Positions 1-18,500 of a DNA stretch of 64,000 nucleotides are shown here, piece by piece. The position numbers and the translations under genes are program-made. This DNA comes from Progne subis subis (taxonomy: Eukaryota > Chordata > Aves > Passeriformes > Hirundinidae): positions 372,001 through 436,000 of the forward strand of contig JAKJHU010000054.1 in NCBI GenBank assembly GCA_022316685.1, given 5' to 3'. How positions within the stretch are numbered: the stretch's first letter is position 1; each line of letters opens with the position of its first letter. A model generated the notes under the pieces. The model searched no databases. It was not told where the DNA came from and saw nothing but the letters and a program-made list of their open reading frames with translations.

Positions 1-5434
<5,434 letters not shown>

Positions 5435-6814
5435 TATGACTCCTTCCTTGTGCACTGTAGGTATCAAGAGATTTGACAAAACTCTGTATTGCTCTATTTG
5501 GTTTTAAACCCCCAACATTTGTGTGAGAAATGATCCTGTGGTAGCTTCTGACAGGCAAATCTGTGCTATTGATTTTTTTTATAGTGAAGCCATTTCACTG
5601 ATGGGTTGATGAGCGAGGTTTACTGCCTCATTTTCAGAGCTATTCTAAAGAAAAATATGAGTGAAAAGTGTAAGAAAAATGTGTGAGAATATTCTGTAGA
5701 TTTTACTGCTATTCTTATTTCTGTAATGCATATGTCACTTTGCATGACTTGCAGAGAAACTTTTGTCAGTCTCGAAAAAAGTAAGTTAGACATGCAAACG
5801 TTTCGAATACAGTTGGAAATTGAACATTCCAAGCATAGTTGTGAGGAATTTATTTTTTCCATTGCTTGTTAGCAGTATGTACTAATGGGCCAAGGCTTGG
5901 GGTAACACTTGGGCATTGCAGGAGAAGCAGCAATGACAGTTTTAAAGCTTTTGACTTGTTTTCTTTCTATCCTGTTAAATGTGTCATCAGTTTGGGGGCT
6001 GATTTTGCCAATTTTTTCTTAGACGCCGTAAAAATGCAATGTGGTATTAGAGAGGTAAGAAGGCAAGGAGAGAAAAGGGATTGTCCACTTACGTTGGGAA
6101 GGACAAGTTATTAGGGCAGTAAAATGCCATCCTAGTTATCCTTGGAAGGAATGGGGTGTGGCAAAACCACATCCTCCTGGAGTACCTCTGTTTGCCCTCT
6201 GTTATCTGCTGCTGGTAAGTAGGGAAACACGAGGTGAGGAAGTGTCTGAAGGGCTGTCTTTTGATAGAAATATTTTTAATTTCTGAATGCAGCTACAACC
6301 ACTTGATTTTCCTGTCTCCCGTTTCCTGCGGACCGCTGCTGCAGTGTAAGCGTGCGTTGTCTGCCTGGCGACAGCGTGACTCAAGGTTGTCTGACACCTC
6401 CCTTGGCACGCTGCTCTTCCAAAGTCATCCTGAAACGTTTCCCTGTTGTCTCTTTGTTTCAGTTTGCAAGACAGTCGTCAGGAAGGCCCAGGGAATCCAC
6501 ACCCTTGACTGACGGACCATCTCTGGATCGAGCCTTTCTCTGTCCGACCGGCAGGCGATTTTAAACCTCCCATAGCTAATTCTAGATGCCCCTTAATATT
6601 GTGAGCAAATAGACAGTCTGGTACTAAGCACTCCAGTGTTAGCACGAGCATCCCAGGGAGTTTCCTCCTCGGGGCCGTGTGACTTTAGAGATCGCTGTAT
6701 TTACGACTCCTCCCTCCTCTTTTTTTCATTGTGTTCAGACCAATTTCCATGTGGCCCTGTTTGATTTCCAAGTGACATTTTTAGCTCAAATAGTCTTGTG
6801 ATGTGGTGACTTAG

Positions 6815-6885
6815 ATTTTTTTTTTTTTTGGTTGTTTTTGTTTTGTTTTTGGGTTGTTTTGTTTTGTTTTGTTTTGTTTTTTTTC
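6815..6885 (+). repeat. T/G-rich simple repeat
   Basis: A run of 15 T is followed by repeated gtttt units and another T run. This is low-complexity sequence inside the probable PITPNA 3' UTR. Confidence 0.85.
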
Positions 6886-8204
6886 CAAGTGGGATAAACT
6901 GCCACCTTTGTTTCTGCCCAGCCCTTCACTGTTCTTTGAATGTCTGTTTGGAGAGGGAAATTGTCCATATTTAAAAGTGCAAAAACTCTTCCAGGAAATG
7001 TTCTGCTCTCACCCTTGCTCCCGGAGGGAGATATTTAATGGCAGGTAACCTGAGTACAAAATGAGGAGCAGGCAGAGTTCTTGGGCTTGTGATGAGTTGT
7101 GATTTGTGGCTTCTGCAGGGCATTGCTTTGTTCTGTCTTCACAAACATGAATTAAAGACTGCCCAGAAGCTGCAGTCAGGCCCTGTACTGGGGCCTTCAG
7201 CACTTACCAGTTGAGTTTCCATTTTAGGGGTCTCTCTGGCCCACGTAGCTCTGTTGTCCTCCAGCTGTGCACGTCAGTCTTACAAAATCCTCCTTGACAT
7301 ATGTTGCAACTTCCTGGTTCTTTATTTATTAAGACTTCCCATAACTTACAAAGCTGGAATGGTTTTGAGTAATAATAACAATGTGATTCTCCCTGGACAA
7401 ATTGGGATGTTGCAAAGGCTGGTGTGCAAGCGAGGTCTTGGCATCTGGTTACATCCAGGTGCCTGGGGCGGTGGTTCTGCTCAGCAATAATATTCTTCCC
7501 ATTGCAAGACTGACTAAAATATCTCCTTTTGTGCTGTAAAAAAAGCAGCTTATAAAGACGTGCAGTTTTCTAGGATATCTGTTGGTTATTATAAATCATA
7601 GAGGATACTGCTGATGTAAAGAGCTCTCATTATTTAATGAACTCAAATATTTACTGTAGCTATCCTTATGTTGATATCAGCTTTAGACAATCAACTCAGC
7701 AGAACAGAATCAAGGAAATTCTGCTTTCTTCAATACATATGAGAAAAAAAAAATCCTACTTCTTTGCTTATCCCTGAGGCCCAACGTTTGATTTTTTTTT
7801 TTTTCCTGCCCTAGTAGTAACTTTATTTTCCACTTCTGTGTTTGGCAGCACTAACATGAAATCTTGTACGCCAAACTGTCGTGGGTGTATCACCGCTTTT
7901 GAGGAGTCTTTTTAGCATTCTGTAATACACTGACTCCTCCAGCCCTTCCCACTCCTGCAAGCAGGAGATCCTGAGATGATCCCATGCCCTGCCAAGCAAG
8001 GCTGTGCTGGGATCAGAGCTGTTTCCAGTGTGAGGGAAGATGGGAATGCTCTGGAGGGAAAGGATGGCCTTTGGTTTCTGGGGAGGGGGCAGTTTATCCC
8101 TTTATTTTTAGTTTATTTTGCCTTACTCATGTCTAAGTGCAATAAGCTCTGAATTGTACCAGTAACTCTGGCAGGCTCTTCTCAGTGACCTCAGACGGTT
8201 CTGT

Positions 8205-8228
8205 GGGGTTGGGGTGGGGTTGGAGGGG
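8205..8228 (+). promoter_or_regulatory. G-quadruplex motif in the probable PITPNA 3' UTR
   Basis: Four runs of four G (8205-8208, 8211-8214, 8216-8219, 8225-8228) are separated by loops of 2, 1 and 5 bases. This fits the canonical intramolecular quadruplex pattern and would be present in the mRNA. Folding is inferred from sequence only. Confidence 0.6.
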
Positions 8229-9229
8229 TTTTAGCAATCTCACCAGGCAGAAGTAAAAAAAGTTTATTGTAAAATAGGTAAAGAAACTAAATTTTAATCT
8301 TTGAAGCTATTCGGGACCAGGATGTTTCATGACATGTTGTATAGCTGTTCCAGAAGTATTCTAGGAGTGTAGGCCCCAGTTAAGAGTTCTTTCAGTTAGA
8401 AGCATTTTTAACAGAGAATTTATGCACTGACTTCTGTTCATGTTCGTTGGTTACGTTTTGAGGGATTCTTACACTTGAGGGCAACCTGAGAATACACATA
8501 GCACACTTGTTCTTTCAGTTTGTGTTATCCAAGAGGCTTTCCATCCGATGGCACCAATCGCCGTGGAAGCAGATTGTAACATTCCACCATTGCAATCCTT
8601 TTTTGATCCTCTGATTTCAGAGTAAGAGCTTTTACACAAAGCTTTCCTGATTAGTGGAAAAACTTGGAGGGGAGGGGGGGAAACCGCAGGAACTTCAGCC
8701 TGAATATTCCCCCTGTGCTCCCTGCCCTTTGTTTTCTGTCCTTCCGATTTGATCCTAAGTGAAAGCATCCCTCAGCCTTTGGATAGAAAAATCCTGTAAA
8801 AGACCCTTCAGTCTCGACGCTTGGTTCCTGCTAGTGAGCGTAGCAAAGATCACGCAGCGTTCCCGTGCCGTATCTTCCATCAGCTTTGAGGAGAACCCCT
8901 GGACCTGCCGGCTCCCTGCGGGATCGGGTCCATCCGGAGGGCTTGGATGCACTGGGATTACCACTCCCATCCACGCCGGGTGGGTTTGGGGCTCCGGGGG
9001 CAGCCCCATTGCCCCGGCCTGGCTCAGGCTGGTTTGCTGCCCTCAGCAGCCCTCCGGGTTCATCCCGCTGGGGCTCCTGCCACGTCCCGGACGGGTTCTC
9101 CGTGCTCTTTCCTTTGGCAACACACACTTTGTAGGATGGGTTAGATTATCTCGTCGTTTCTTTAAATGTGAGTTTGTGCCTTTTTTGTCTCCTAAATCTT
9201 CCAATACAGGCATATTGGAAACGAAATCT

Positions 9230-9235
9230 AATAAA
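9230..9235 (+). terminator. PITPNA: Polyadenylation signal, probably PITPNA
   Basis: AATAAA hexamer followed within 30-60 bases by a GT-rich tract. It is the only canonical hexamer I found between the PITPNA stop and the INPP5K start. Confidence 0.6.
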
Positions 9236-9331
9236 ATACTAGACAGAGCCTCTCGTCTCCGCCTCGCTTGTTTTTGGGGTTTTGTGGGGAGGTCTCGGGG
9301 CCGTGCTGGGGGCAGCGGTGGGTCCTCCCGG

Positions 9332-9345
9332 CCGCCAGGGGGCGC
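9332..9345 (+). promoter_or_regulatory. CTCF-like motif in INPP5K promoter
   Basis: CCGCCAGGGGGCGC matches the core CTCF consensus (CCACCAGGGGGCGC type) with one change at a tolerated position, on the + strand. It sits between the PITPNA poly(A) signal and the INPP5K start codon. Binding is inferred. Confidence 0.65.
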
Positions 9346-9383
9346 GGTGGCGCGGTGCGTGCCCGCCCCCGTCGCGCGCGGCG

Positions 9384-9401
9384 ATGGGCGCAGGGCGCTG
9401 A
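9384..9401 (+). CDS. Upstream ORF (5 codons) in INPP5K 5' leader
   Basis: ATG followed by Gly-Ala-Gly-Arg and TGA, 110 bases before the main ATG and in a different frame. It has G at -3 and G at +4, a strong context. It is relevant only if transcription starts upstream of 9384, which is not shown. Confidence 0.35.
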   Translation: MGAGR

Positions 9402-9510
9402 GGGCGGCGCGGAGGCCGCGGCCGGGCCGGGCCGTGTGAGGGGAGCGCGGGCGGCTCCGCCGGCCCCTTCCCCGTCCTTCGGGCAGCGCTTCCCTGCGGG
9501 AACGCCGGGC

Positions 9511-9545
9511 ATGGAGACCGCGGGCCTTCCCACCAAGGGGTTGAC
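9511..9545 (+). CDS. INPP5K: INPP5K coding exon 1
   Basis: [11 protein letters not shown] plus two bases of the next codon, then gtgagt at 9546. It is inside the CpG island. The human counterpart (MSSRKLSGPKGRR) differs, as expected for a short unstructured N-terminus, so the start rests on position, phase and Kozak context rather than similarity. Confidence 0.8.
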
Positions 9546-12500
9546 GTGAGTTGGTGGGCGCGAGGCGCGGGTCTGAGGGCGGCTCCCAAAAGTGGCCCCA
9601 AGCGGTTACGTAAATCGGCGAGAATTAGCGAAACTTGTGTGCGTGCTTATTAGCGGGGAGTTGCAGAAATTGGCGGCGTTGCGTAGTCATATGAAATAGA
9701 GGAGAAAAGCTGATTTTCTGGCACTGGAGTGGTTCAGGGAAGCTTATGGGGCACTTCTGGGTGTTTGGGGCTTCCCGGAGCTCTGTTAATGTGTAATGAG
9801 GGCAGGAGCATCTGCACTGTTGCCAGGGGCCGGGTGTCTCGAACTTGTCACTTTCAAAGGGAGGAAGGAGGAGCTCGAGTAAATATTGAGCTTCTGCTTT
9901 TACGGTGTTTTTACAAATGTGTCTTCACTCCGTGTCCAGTCTGTGCTCGATTCCCTACAGAAACCTGCTTAGGTGGGATTTGGGTAACAGCCTGTGACAG
10001 GAAAATTTAAACAAACAAACCAACAAGCTGAACTATCAGAGCTCAAACATCTCAAAAATCCTCTGAAGGGTTTATTGTGAGCACTGTGACCCTGAGAAAT
10101 TTTCCGCTATTGAGTCATTTGAGAATTAGCAGTGGTGATGCTAAATAATGACTTCAGTAGGTTGCTTGTATTTAGGACAGGGTTTGTTTTTACCTCTGAG
10201 ATCTGTGTTTTTATCAGTGCTGTGGTCACTGGGTACCTTGAGGAATTGAATTTCCGTCAGTAATGACTGATGGCTTCAACATTGTTTCAGTTTTGTTTAA
10301 TCAGGTAATTGTCTTAAAAAATTAGTAACTGGAGAGTGTTCCCAAGTGCTACATCTCCGCTGGCAGAATTAGATCTGCAGCCTACCTACATTTTCTTCCC
10401 GAGAAATTTGCTTTGGAGTAGCTTTTGGGTGACTTCAGTGTAGTCTTACAAATATACACTATTAATGAGAGAAATTATGGATCATTTTAATCTGTTATGC
10501 AAAGTCATTTTCCAGCTTTTCCTCATACATTGTGTGTAACCTTGAGCAGGCAATTGATTGTGGGTTAAAAACACAGCCTTAATAATGAGTGTATTGGTGG
10601 GATTCACTAATTATCAGTGTTTATAAGGTCGTTATAGAACCCTAAGATGGATGAAAAATCATTATTTTTTTAAGCCTGTCATGTAACAAGACTGACAGTA
10701 AAGTGAATCTCTTTTTGGTACTGAAACTACCATTTTGTAAAGAAATAACAGGTGAGTGCTGTGATGTGAATGTCGAGAGGAACAGTGGCTTTGCTCGGTT
10801 CTGATCAGAACTTTGAATGTTTGGGAGGTGGAGATTACATTTCTCCTTGCCTACAGACAGGCACATGATCGATTCAAATCAGCAATTAATTCTTTTAAAC
10901 CTTGAGCTCGCCGAATTAGCCACATTAAATCTATTATGAAAAAAACAATTCGCTGTGCGTGGTAGGATGTGATTGCAGCTTTTGTAACAACCCAGCGAGT
11001 GCGGTGGGAACGCCACAGTTTGTTTTTTTCCCCCAGCATCGCTGCACATACATTTGTCCTTTTGTGTCGGAAGCAATGCTGAACTCCACAGCATCTGGAA
11101 GACCCTTAGCAATCTCTTGATTTTTAATGGGCCAGTCCTTCGGGGCATAGCTTTAACTTGGAGCACATGGCATCGCTGAGCAGCGAGGATGCCTTCCAGC
11201 ATTCCGAGGGGCTCTCCCTGAACGATTTGGAGAGCCTGTCCAGCCTGCGCAGCCGCTCCGCCAGCATCAGCAGCACCAGCTCCAGCGGCCGAGTGCAGCT
11301 CCGGCACAGGGTGGCACAGCTGATGGCCTGTGTGGAGGACATCAGCTCGGATGATGAGATCCACGACGAAGTGTCTCGCACTCTGGATGAAGCTTTCCTC
11401 ATCTGGGGGAAAAAGCTGAAGGATAAGTGGCAAGAATTCAGGTTTTGCTCCCTCCGGCTCTTTTGTTCTCATGGTGGCATTGGGGCTGGCGTGTAGATTT
11501 CTCGTAGATGAGAAGTGACAGAAATTCCGTGGGGGAAATTTAGAACGTTCTTAGAGTTGGTTGCCTGACCACGTTTCAGTTTTGGCATTGGTTTTTGTGT
11601 GGTTTCTGTTTGTTTTTAGACTGCACTTAGTTACCTGGAATGTGGGCACAGCTTCTCCCCCTCCCGATGTCACAAGTTTACTTCAGCTCAACTCGCTGGG
11701 CTCCACCACGGATATGTACGTTATAGGGTGAGTGATATTAAAGAACCTGCTCTGTGAGTTTATTGCAAAGCTGCTGGGTCTCAGCATGGTCTGTTTTGGG
11801 AGGACCGTGTGATGGGAATCACTGCCTGGGAGATGGTTTAACACTATTGATGCCAGAGGGTGAACACTAACTTAGTCTAACTAACAGAGGACTAACTTAG
11901 AACAGAGATGATTTATAGCACCTGCTGCTATGTGGTGACAGAATGCAGAATATATTTTTTCTGAACACACAAACTCTTTGGGCTGCTGTTTTCTTTGTTA
12001 GTGTGTTCAATTTGATATGAAAGTTATTGGAAATTTAGTGTGTTTTAAGGGAATTGGTGCAAGATTGTTAGGCACAACCTGCCATGTGTTTTCCAAACTG
12101 TGTTGAAATTCTGAAGTCCTGACAGGTTATTTATTATAACACATCTTGAGTCTGGCATTGTCTTAAACTCTTATCTTCAGATGTATATTACCTCGTGTGC
12201 TTTTGTTTTACTCAATCTGTGTGCGGGTTAAGCTGCTTGAATGAGAAATAAATTTCTGGGGTCTGTGTTCTGCGAAGTTCCTATGAATTTTGTCCGAACC
12301 AACTGGTGCAATGTAAGTAATTGTGATATATTCAGCTTACAGGAGGTGAATTCAAAAATCACGAATTTCCTGTCTGACTTGGCATTTGATGATCCATGGA
12401 GCATTTTTTTCATGACTGTCTTGTCTCCATTGGGATATATGAAGGTAAATATTTACATCTCTCTTAAGTGTCACAGCGCTGAAGGAGAATGTCTTTTTTT

Positions 12501-15500
12501 TTTTTCCCTCAGATTATGCATAAAAGATAAGCTGATGGTGTTTTTGCAGGTGTCTCTCACTTCCATAGGTACACATATGTTAGAAGTGATTCCTCATCAC
12601 ACCTGTGTTTTCCTGTTTTTCATGTGATGTGAACTCATACTGCACAGCCCATTTTCTGTGGCCACAGTATCCTTATCTCTCCCTTGCTTGTAGAGAAGTT
12701 TTTTGCTCTGTGCAAAATTGGGGAACTTGTATTGTGATGCTTTAATGTAGTTTTGCACTATAAATAGCCCAAGCAATGGCAGTGATTTTCATTAAGATTG
12801 GTAAGGCTCCTTTACCTGTTTCTTTTTCCAATTTGTTTGCAGGTGGAAAAAAATTGCGTATGTGTAAAACAGGATTTTAGTGGGTATATATATTTACATG
12901 AGGACTTAATTTTTAGTTGAAGACCTATAAAATAGTATGGGAATTTAAACGATAAGATTTTGGGATAATACCGGGGACATAAGATCAGCTAAAGTACTGG
13001 CTATTTTAATAATGCCAACAATTAATGTAGGAAGATATCCTGAATTTCTCTAGTAAAGAGAAATGAAAAGCCTTTTGTAGTGTTTTTCTAATCCAAGCAT
13101 TATTTCAGGCTGATTTTGCTGAGGTGATTTCATTATCTGCATGCTAATCAGACTCAGTAGTTGTACTGTTCTTTTAATTGTAATTAAACAGAACAAAGGA
13201 CCATAAATCACAAAAAGGAAGAAACCCACATTGTTCACTCTGGCCTAAGTCATTGCTGATAAAAATGCAAAATCTGGCCGTGGGCTGACATTCAGGCCCT
13301 GTGCACATACAGTTAAAAGAATTCCTGCTGGCACGCCTGGCTGATTTTGAATTCTAATTTATAACTGAGGACAGTTTGGAGCACACTAATGAATGGATGC
13401 TGCCACCTAATGGCTTTCAGCAGGACTTGATTAGCTCTAATCAAAAGGGGGAGCTGTCAGGCTGGGTCAAAATCAAACCAGGCAGCAAGGAAAGGTTATC
13501 CCAGGATTCAGCCAGGAATTTGGCTGAGCTGGAGAGGAGCAGTTACCCCTTGGCTGACCTGTGACGAGGTTTGGAGGGATAGGTGTCATCCTCAGGACAT
13601 TCTGTCCCCTCAGTAACGGGGTCTGTTTTCAGAGTGTTCAATTGGTCACAGCCAATTCCTCCACCATCCACAGGATCGTGTTCCCTCTGTGCAAGGGCTC
13701 TGCTTGATTTGGCTTTGAGGATTGGTGGGACTGGTGCTGGTTCCAGCAGGGATGGGGTCTGTGCCTTGTGATGTTCAGGACCTGTGGATGATCTTGAGAA
13801 ATGTCTGGGGAGTGGCCACAGCAGAGTGAAATAAAGCAAATAAATAATAAAGAGACTGGAAGATCTCCGTACCTCATGAATGTAATTATGGAAAGGAGAA
13901 TGCTGACTACTAAAATATTTATGCATCGTTAGTAATTGCAGTCCGTTGTTTCAGCATCCTGTGAGGTATTTAGTTGGGTTCGAGGACAGTGAAAACGTTA
14001 AAATATATTCTGAGGTCATTTAATTGTGTAAGATAGGGAAACAAAGGAGGATTCTGTTCTAAGTTTTGGGCTGAATTTTTGTGCTTCTCCAGCAGCTGCA
14101 TAGTCAATTTTATTCTAATGTGGTCTGTTTCTAAATTAATCCTGCATAAAATTGAACTACAGTTAATGTATTTCAATGTCTGTATTTTAAATTTAATCAT
14201 TATCATTAAAACAAACACAATGAATTTTGTGTCTCATGCCAGGAACATTGTAAAGTCCATAAATGTTAAATGAAGGGCATCTTTATTAGACTTATTTCCA
14301 CACACACAAACAAAAAAAACCCCAAACCACATAAACTCCTTGTCTTATGTGCTCCCTAAGTGTTTGGTAAATCAGTTTTTACAGGCACTGCAGGCAAGAG
14401 TTTCTGCTGTTTGCAGCTCATTGTGTTTGCAGATGCCTGGAATTGACTGCTGTGCTTTTGAGGCATTTAATGGCATTTAGAATATTTAATGATCTGCTCA
14501 AGGGTGCTTCAGTTTGAAAATCTTGCCGCTGTTGGAGGACTTGTAGGTGTGAGTTAGAAAGCTTTTCGGTGAAAAGTGAAGGATTTGGTCCTTCGTGAAC
14601 AGGATCCTTAAAGACTGAAACAAGGCTGCTGAGGCAGAAGAAAGGTCTTTAAAGAGGTTTGGGCAGCTGCATGTTTTGAAGTTGACTTCAGATTGAAATA
14701 TAATGTTAGAGCTATCAATTAGTTAGTTAGTTATCAATTAGCTGAGGAATTGATGAGATTTGTTTGTAAGGAACATGTTTTTCACAGCACTGAAATGAGT
14801 CTGCATTTACTGTCACAGTATTGAGGCCAGGCTTGGCGAGGGAATTGCATGACTTCTGCTGTGGCCTTCTTCACTTAAAAGCTCCTGTGAAATAAACCCA
14901 AGGAACTCCTGGAAATGACCTTTCCTTCTTTCCTATCTCCCCAGCTCTCCTCAGTTCGCATGCAGGGGTTGCTGCTCCTGATCTTTGTGAAGCACGTGCA
15001 CCTTCCCTTCATCCGGGACATCCACACCCATTACACCCGCACAGGCCTCTATGGCTACTGGGTAAGGACTGCCTGAGGTACTGATGCTGCTGCGTGCCTC
15101 TCCATGGGTCCTTGCTGGGACAGAGGACATGTGGGTTAATTAAAAATTAATTACCTGACAAGCAGACTCGTTTGTTTGAACCTCGTGTACAGCACAGACC
15201 GTCATTTCAGATTTCAGTTTATTTACCGATACGCAACTAGTCGTGTAGGAAGAAATGGTACTGGTTTAAATCTTAATTGCAAGATTTCAAAAGTCACGGG
15301 TGGTGTTAGTTAAATTAGCAGGCATTGGGTGCAGTTTCAGGGCATGTTGTTCATGTCCCATGCCAGGGGAACAAAGGAGGAGTCAGCATCCGCATGTCCC
15401 TCTTTGGGCACACGATCTGTTTCATGAACTGCCACTTGCCAGCTCACATGGAGAACACAGAGCAGCGACTGGATGACTTTGAGAAAATTCTGGAAATGCA

Positions 15501-18500
15501 GTTTGAAGGAGAGGGTATTCCAAGTCCCTTGGATCATAAGTGAGTTGTTCACTCAGTTCTGTGTTGTTATTATCTATTAGAGAGTAAACTCTTGCACTGA
15601 AGTTTGGATTTTTCATCCATCATTTTATTTTAAATACCCCTTCAGCCTTGACCCTGAACCACTGGGAGGAAAAGCAAACTTGAAGGACAGATCTCTGTTT
15701 ACAAGACTGTTTTCTTCCAGTCTCTAATTACATTCATTTGTTACCATATAGACTGTAGATGTCATGCAGGAAAGCTTTAGAAACTAAAGCCTGTTTATAC
15801 CAAAAATCCTTTAGTTTGCTGTTAAATGTTCAGAGATGTGAGACTTGGGAGAAGTTAATATTCCAGCAGTAATAAGCAACCAGCAAGAATGCAAGGGACT
15901 TAATTTACTATTTCAATTACTTGAATGTTTTTTGGTTTAGCAGCAGGTTGTCCCTGTGTGAGCTTATCTATAACTACTTAATTTTTGTTGTTTAAGCTGT
16001 TTGCATTAAGTAATAAAAGTGATTAGAGCACCAAATTAGTGTAACGACTAATACTCAGTCAAATTCTTCCCTTGAGTTAATAGATTCATACAAATCTTCC
16101 TTGTTTGATAGCATTTTGGTTTGGTTTTAAGGGTTCTCTTCTGGTTTGGAGATCTAAACTTCCGGATAGCAGATTATGGGATACACTTTGTCAGAGAATC
16201 AATCAATAACAGGCGTTTCAATCTGCTCTGGGAAAAGGACCAGGTAGGTTGGCTCAGTCTCTTTGGGGGTTTGGTTTTAATGCACACAAACACGACGTAG
16301 AAGTTAAATTACACCTTGAGCTTCTCATTTCTGTCAAAGAACACAAACTCAGAACAGTCAGTGAGGTAGAACATGAGGTGGTCATCAGCCCCAGTTAATT
16401 GCAAAACTTTTCTGCTTTTGTGCAGTTTCTTACTCACTTACAATGCTCATGTTTGACTGGAGAGTTCTTTGAACTTCATGTCTTCTCAGTTGTTACTCAC
16501 CTTTATCTCTTCTCTTCTCCCAAGAATTCTTTTTAAGAGAACCTTATTCTGGATTTTGTTGTGGGTAGAATTGCCTCTAAACTTTTGGATGGATCGTATC
16601 AAGAGTTCTGGCTATAACAGAGGTCCCTTCTGAATTTACCTTTCCAATGTTGTACAGACTGCAGTGTTGAATTCTTGGAAGATGCTTTCCCAATCATCCT
16701 TTAAGCTCTGATTTTTTAAAACATAATCTTTAAAAGTTACTTTTTATTTCTGCAGTTAAATATGGCAAAAAAGAAGGAAGCATTTCTGAAGGAATTCAAA
16801 GAAGGTCCTCTGCTGTTTAAGCCCACCTACAAGTTTGACCTTTACTCGGAGGTCTATGACACAAGGTAAAAGATAAAATGAGTTTAGACGTGGGATATGA
16901 GAGTGAATGTGGTGCTTAAATATCACTTCAGTAGTCAGCAAACCTGAATTTCCTGAGTGTACTGAGGCTGTTGAGTTGTTCTCTTAGGCTTGGATTGATC
17001 AAATCTGAATAAATTAATATTTTTGGCTGAAGAAGCTGGGGTTTGCTGAGTGTATGGGGGAGGTAATGAAACAACCCAGCTGCCTTTTTGGAAAGACCAG
17101 ATTAATAAAATAAATGAGCACTTGTTTTAAGCTGCTTCTGTTTTGTTCTTTGCTACTAAAAGTGCTCATTGGTTGTCAAAAAGGAGTAAAAGAATAATTT
17201 TTGGTCATTTTTGCTTCCCTTCTCTGCTTAAGCATTTAATTTGATATGCTGGTATTTGAAAATTAATGTATATTTGTCTTTATTGATTATTTTAGGTTGG
17301 AGTATCTTGAATTTCCAAAGTTTTTGTGTAATATTAAAGTCTGTTTGTTAAGTATTAGTCTTATGTTTCCACAGAAGGATAAGTTCCTGTCTAAACAGGG
17401 TTTTGTACTGATCTTTTTCTTTACTTCCAGAGAACAGAAGTCCCTGTTTCGGTTTAAGTAAGAAGAGAACTTTCTGAATTTTGTAGTTTTTTTTAAAATA
17501 TTTCAAATTAATTAATTCAAATCAAAACAAGGCTCCATCTGAGCTTTTGCTTTGATTTTTGTGAAATATTTGAAAATCAGATGACAGCTGATTTTCTTTA
17601 GGGATTTTCTTAACCTGTCTGAAAGCTGCAGTGTTATCTACTCTGCTGTTGCACCTAACATGGGAAGTTTATTCACATGGACCCAAAGACCTTTTGCTTC
17701 CTAATTGAATATAAAGAGACATAATGGGACCAGCAGTAAATTCATCTAACCGAAAAGACTTAAAATAATCCAAACCTGGACATTTTACAGATAATTCATA
17801 GCCTGGTTGTCTATATTGGCTGATTTAGAGAACACAAAGTGTGGTTACACATCCTGTGTGCATTCTGCTGCTGTTCAAGCTACCAGACTTTGCTCAGATG
17901 GGGGTGACCAGCAGACCTCAAGGCAAGCATCCTGCAAAAGTTGCTTTTACTGAAGTCCACAGAATTTTATTTTTGATACTCCTTCAGTGTGAATTCTAAG
18001 GGTTGGTTTCCCACCTAATCCCCCATTTTCTCTAAAACAGTGAGTGTTTTACCTCAAGCTGTTATTTTGGTGTTTTCCTGCACAGCAGAGCAGACATCTG
18101 GCATCTCCTGAAGATTTCTGTCGGTTTATAGAATTACTGCAGTAAGTGGGATAAGGGCCCTCAGTCATTTCAAATCTTTCCACCTTATTAAAGGTGGGAA
18201 GGGGTAAAACAAAATATTGAATGTTGAACTAAATGGCCTTGATTTTGGTATTTAAAGTTATTAAACTGACAGTTTTCCTTACACATTCCTGCTTTTAACT
18301 TTTATAATCCAATCCAGTCCATTCTAATTCCTCTTCCATAGGGTATGATCTTTTCTCCATTTCAATTTGAAGTGATCCACCCATCCAGAGAGTTGCTGTT
18401 AAGCCTTCCTCCCACCACAGAGAGAGAACCACAGGGGGTTCATGTCTTCTGGTGTAATTGATAATGGTATAAAAGGAAACTCTGCATTGTGATAAGTTTG

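Larger units (their letters stand above)
5435..9255 (+). other. PITPNA: PITPNA 3' UTR (probable extent)
   Basis: After the stop there is no coding-like reading frame until the INPP5K island. A canonical AATAAA lies at 9230-9235 and is followed by a GT-rich tract (about 9268-9295), as at a genuine cleavage site. An ATTAAA at 7150-7155 could give a shorter form. The stretch also holds a T/G-rich simple repeat at 6815-6885 and a G-quadruplex motif at 8205-8228. Its last 450 bases (from about 8800) are CpG-rich, so part of this may instead be INPP5K promoter DNA. Without transcripts the true 3' end is uncertain. Confidence 0.6.
9240..9600 (+). promoter_or_regulatory. INPP5K: CpG-island promoter of INPP5K
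   Basis: A very CpG-dense block surrounds INPP5K exon 1. CpG enrichment begins more weakly near 8800. No TATA box is seen, as expected for a broad CpG promoter. It contains a CTCF-like motif at 9332-9345 and a short upstream ORF at 9384-9401. The transcription start cannot be placed exactly. Confidence 0.8.

Noticed and set aside
8759..9439. A 226-codon open frame on the + strand across the PITPNA/INPP5K junction
   Set aside because: It crosses the AT-rich poly(A) region into the CpG island, has no family motif, and turns into Arg/Ala/Gly-rich sequence typical of GC-rich DNA.
10879..11472. A 197-codon minus-strand frame opposite the candidate INPP5K alternative exon
   Set aside because: It is the antisense shadow of the GC-rich sense frame. 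The sense frame has the splice phase and composition of a real exon; the antisense one has no splice or family support.
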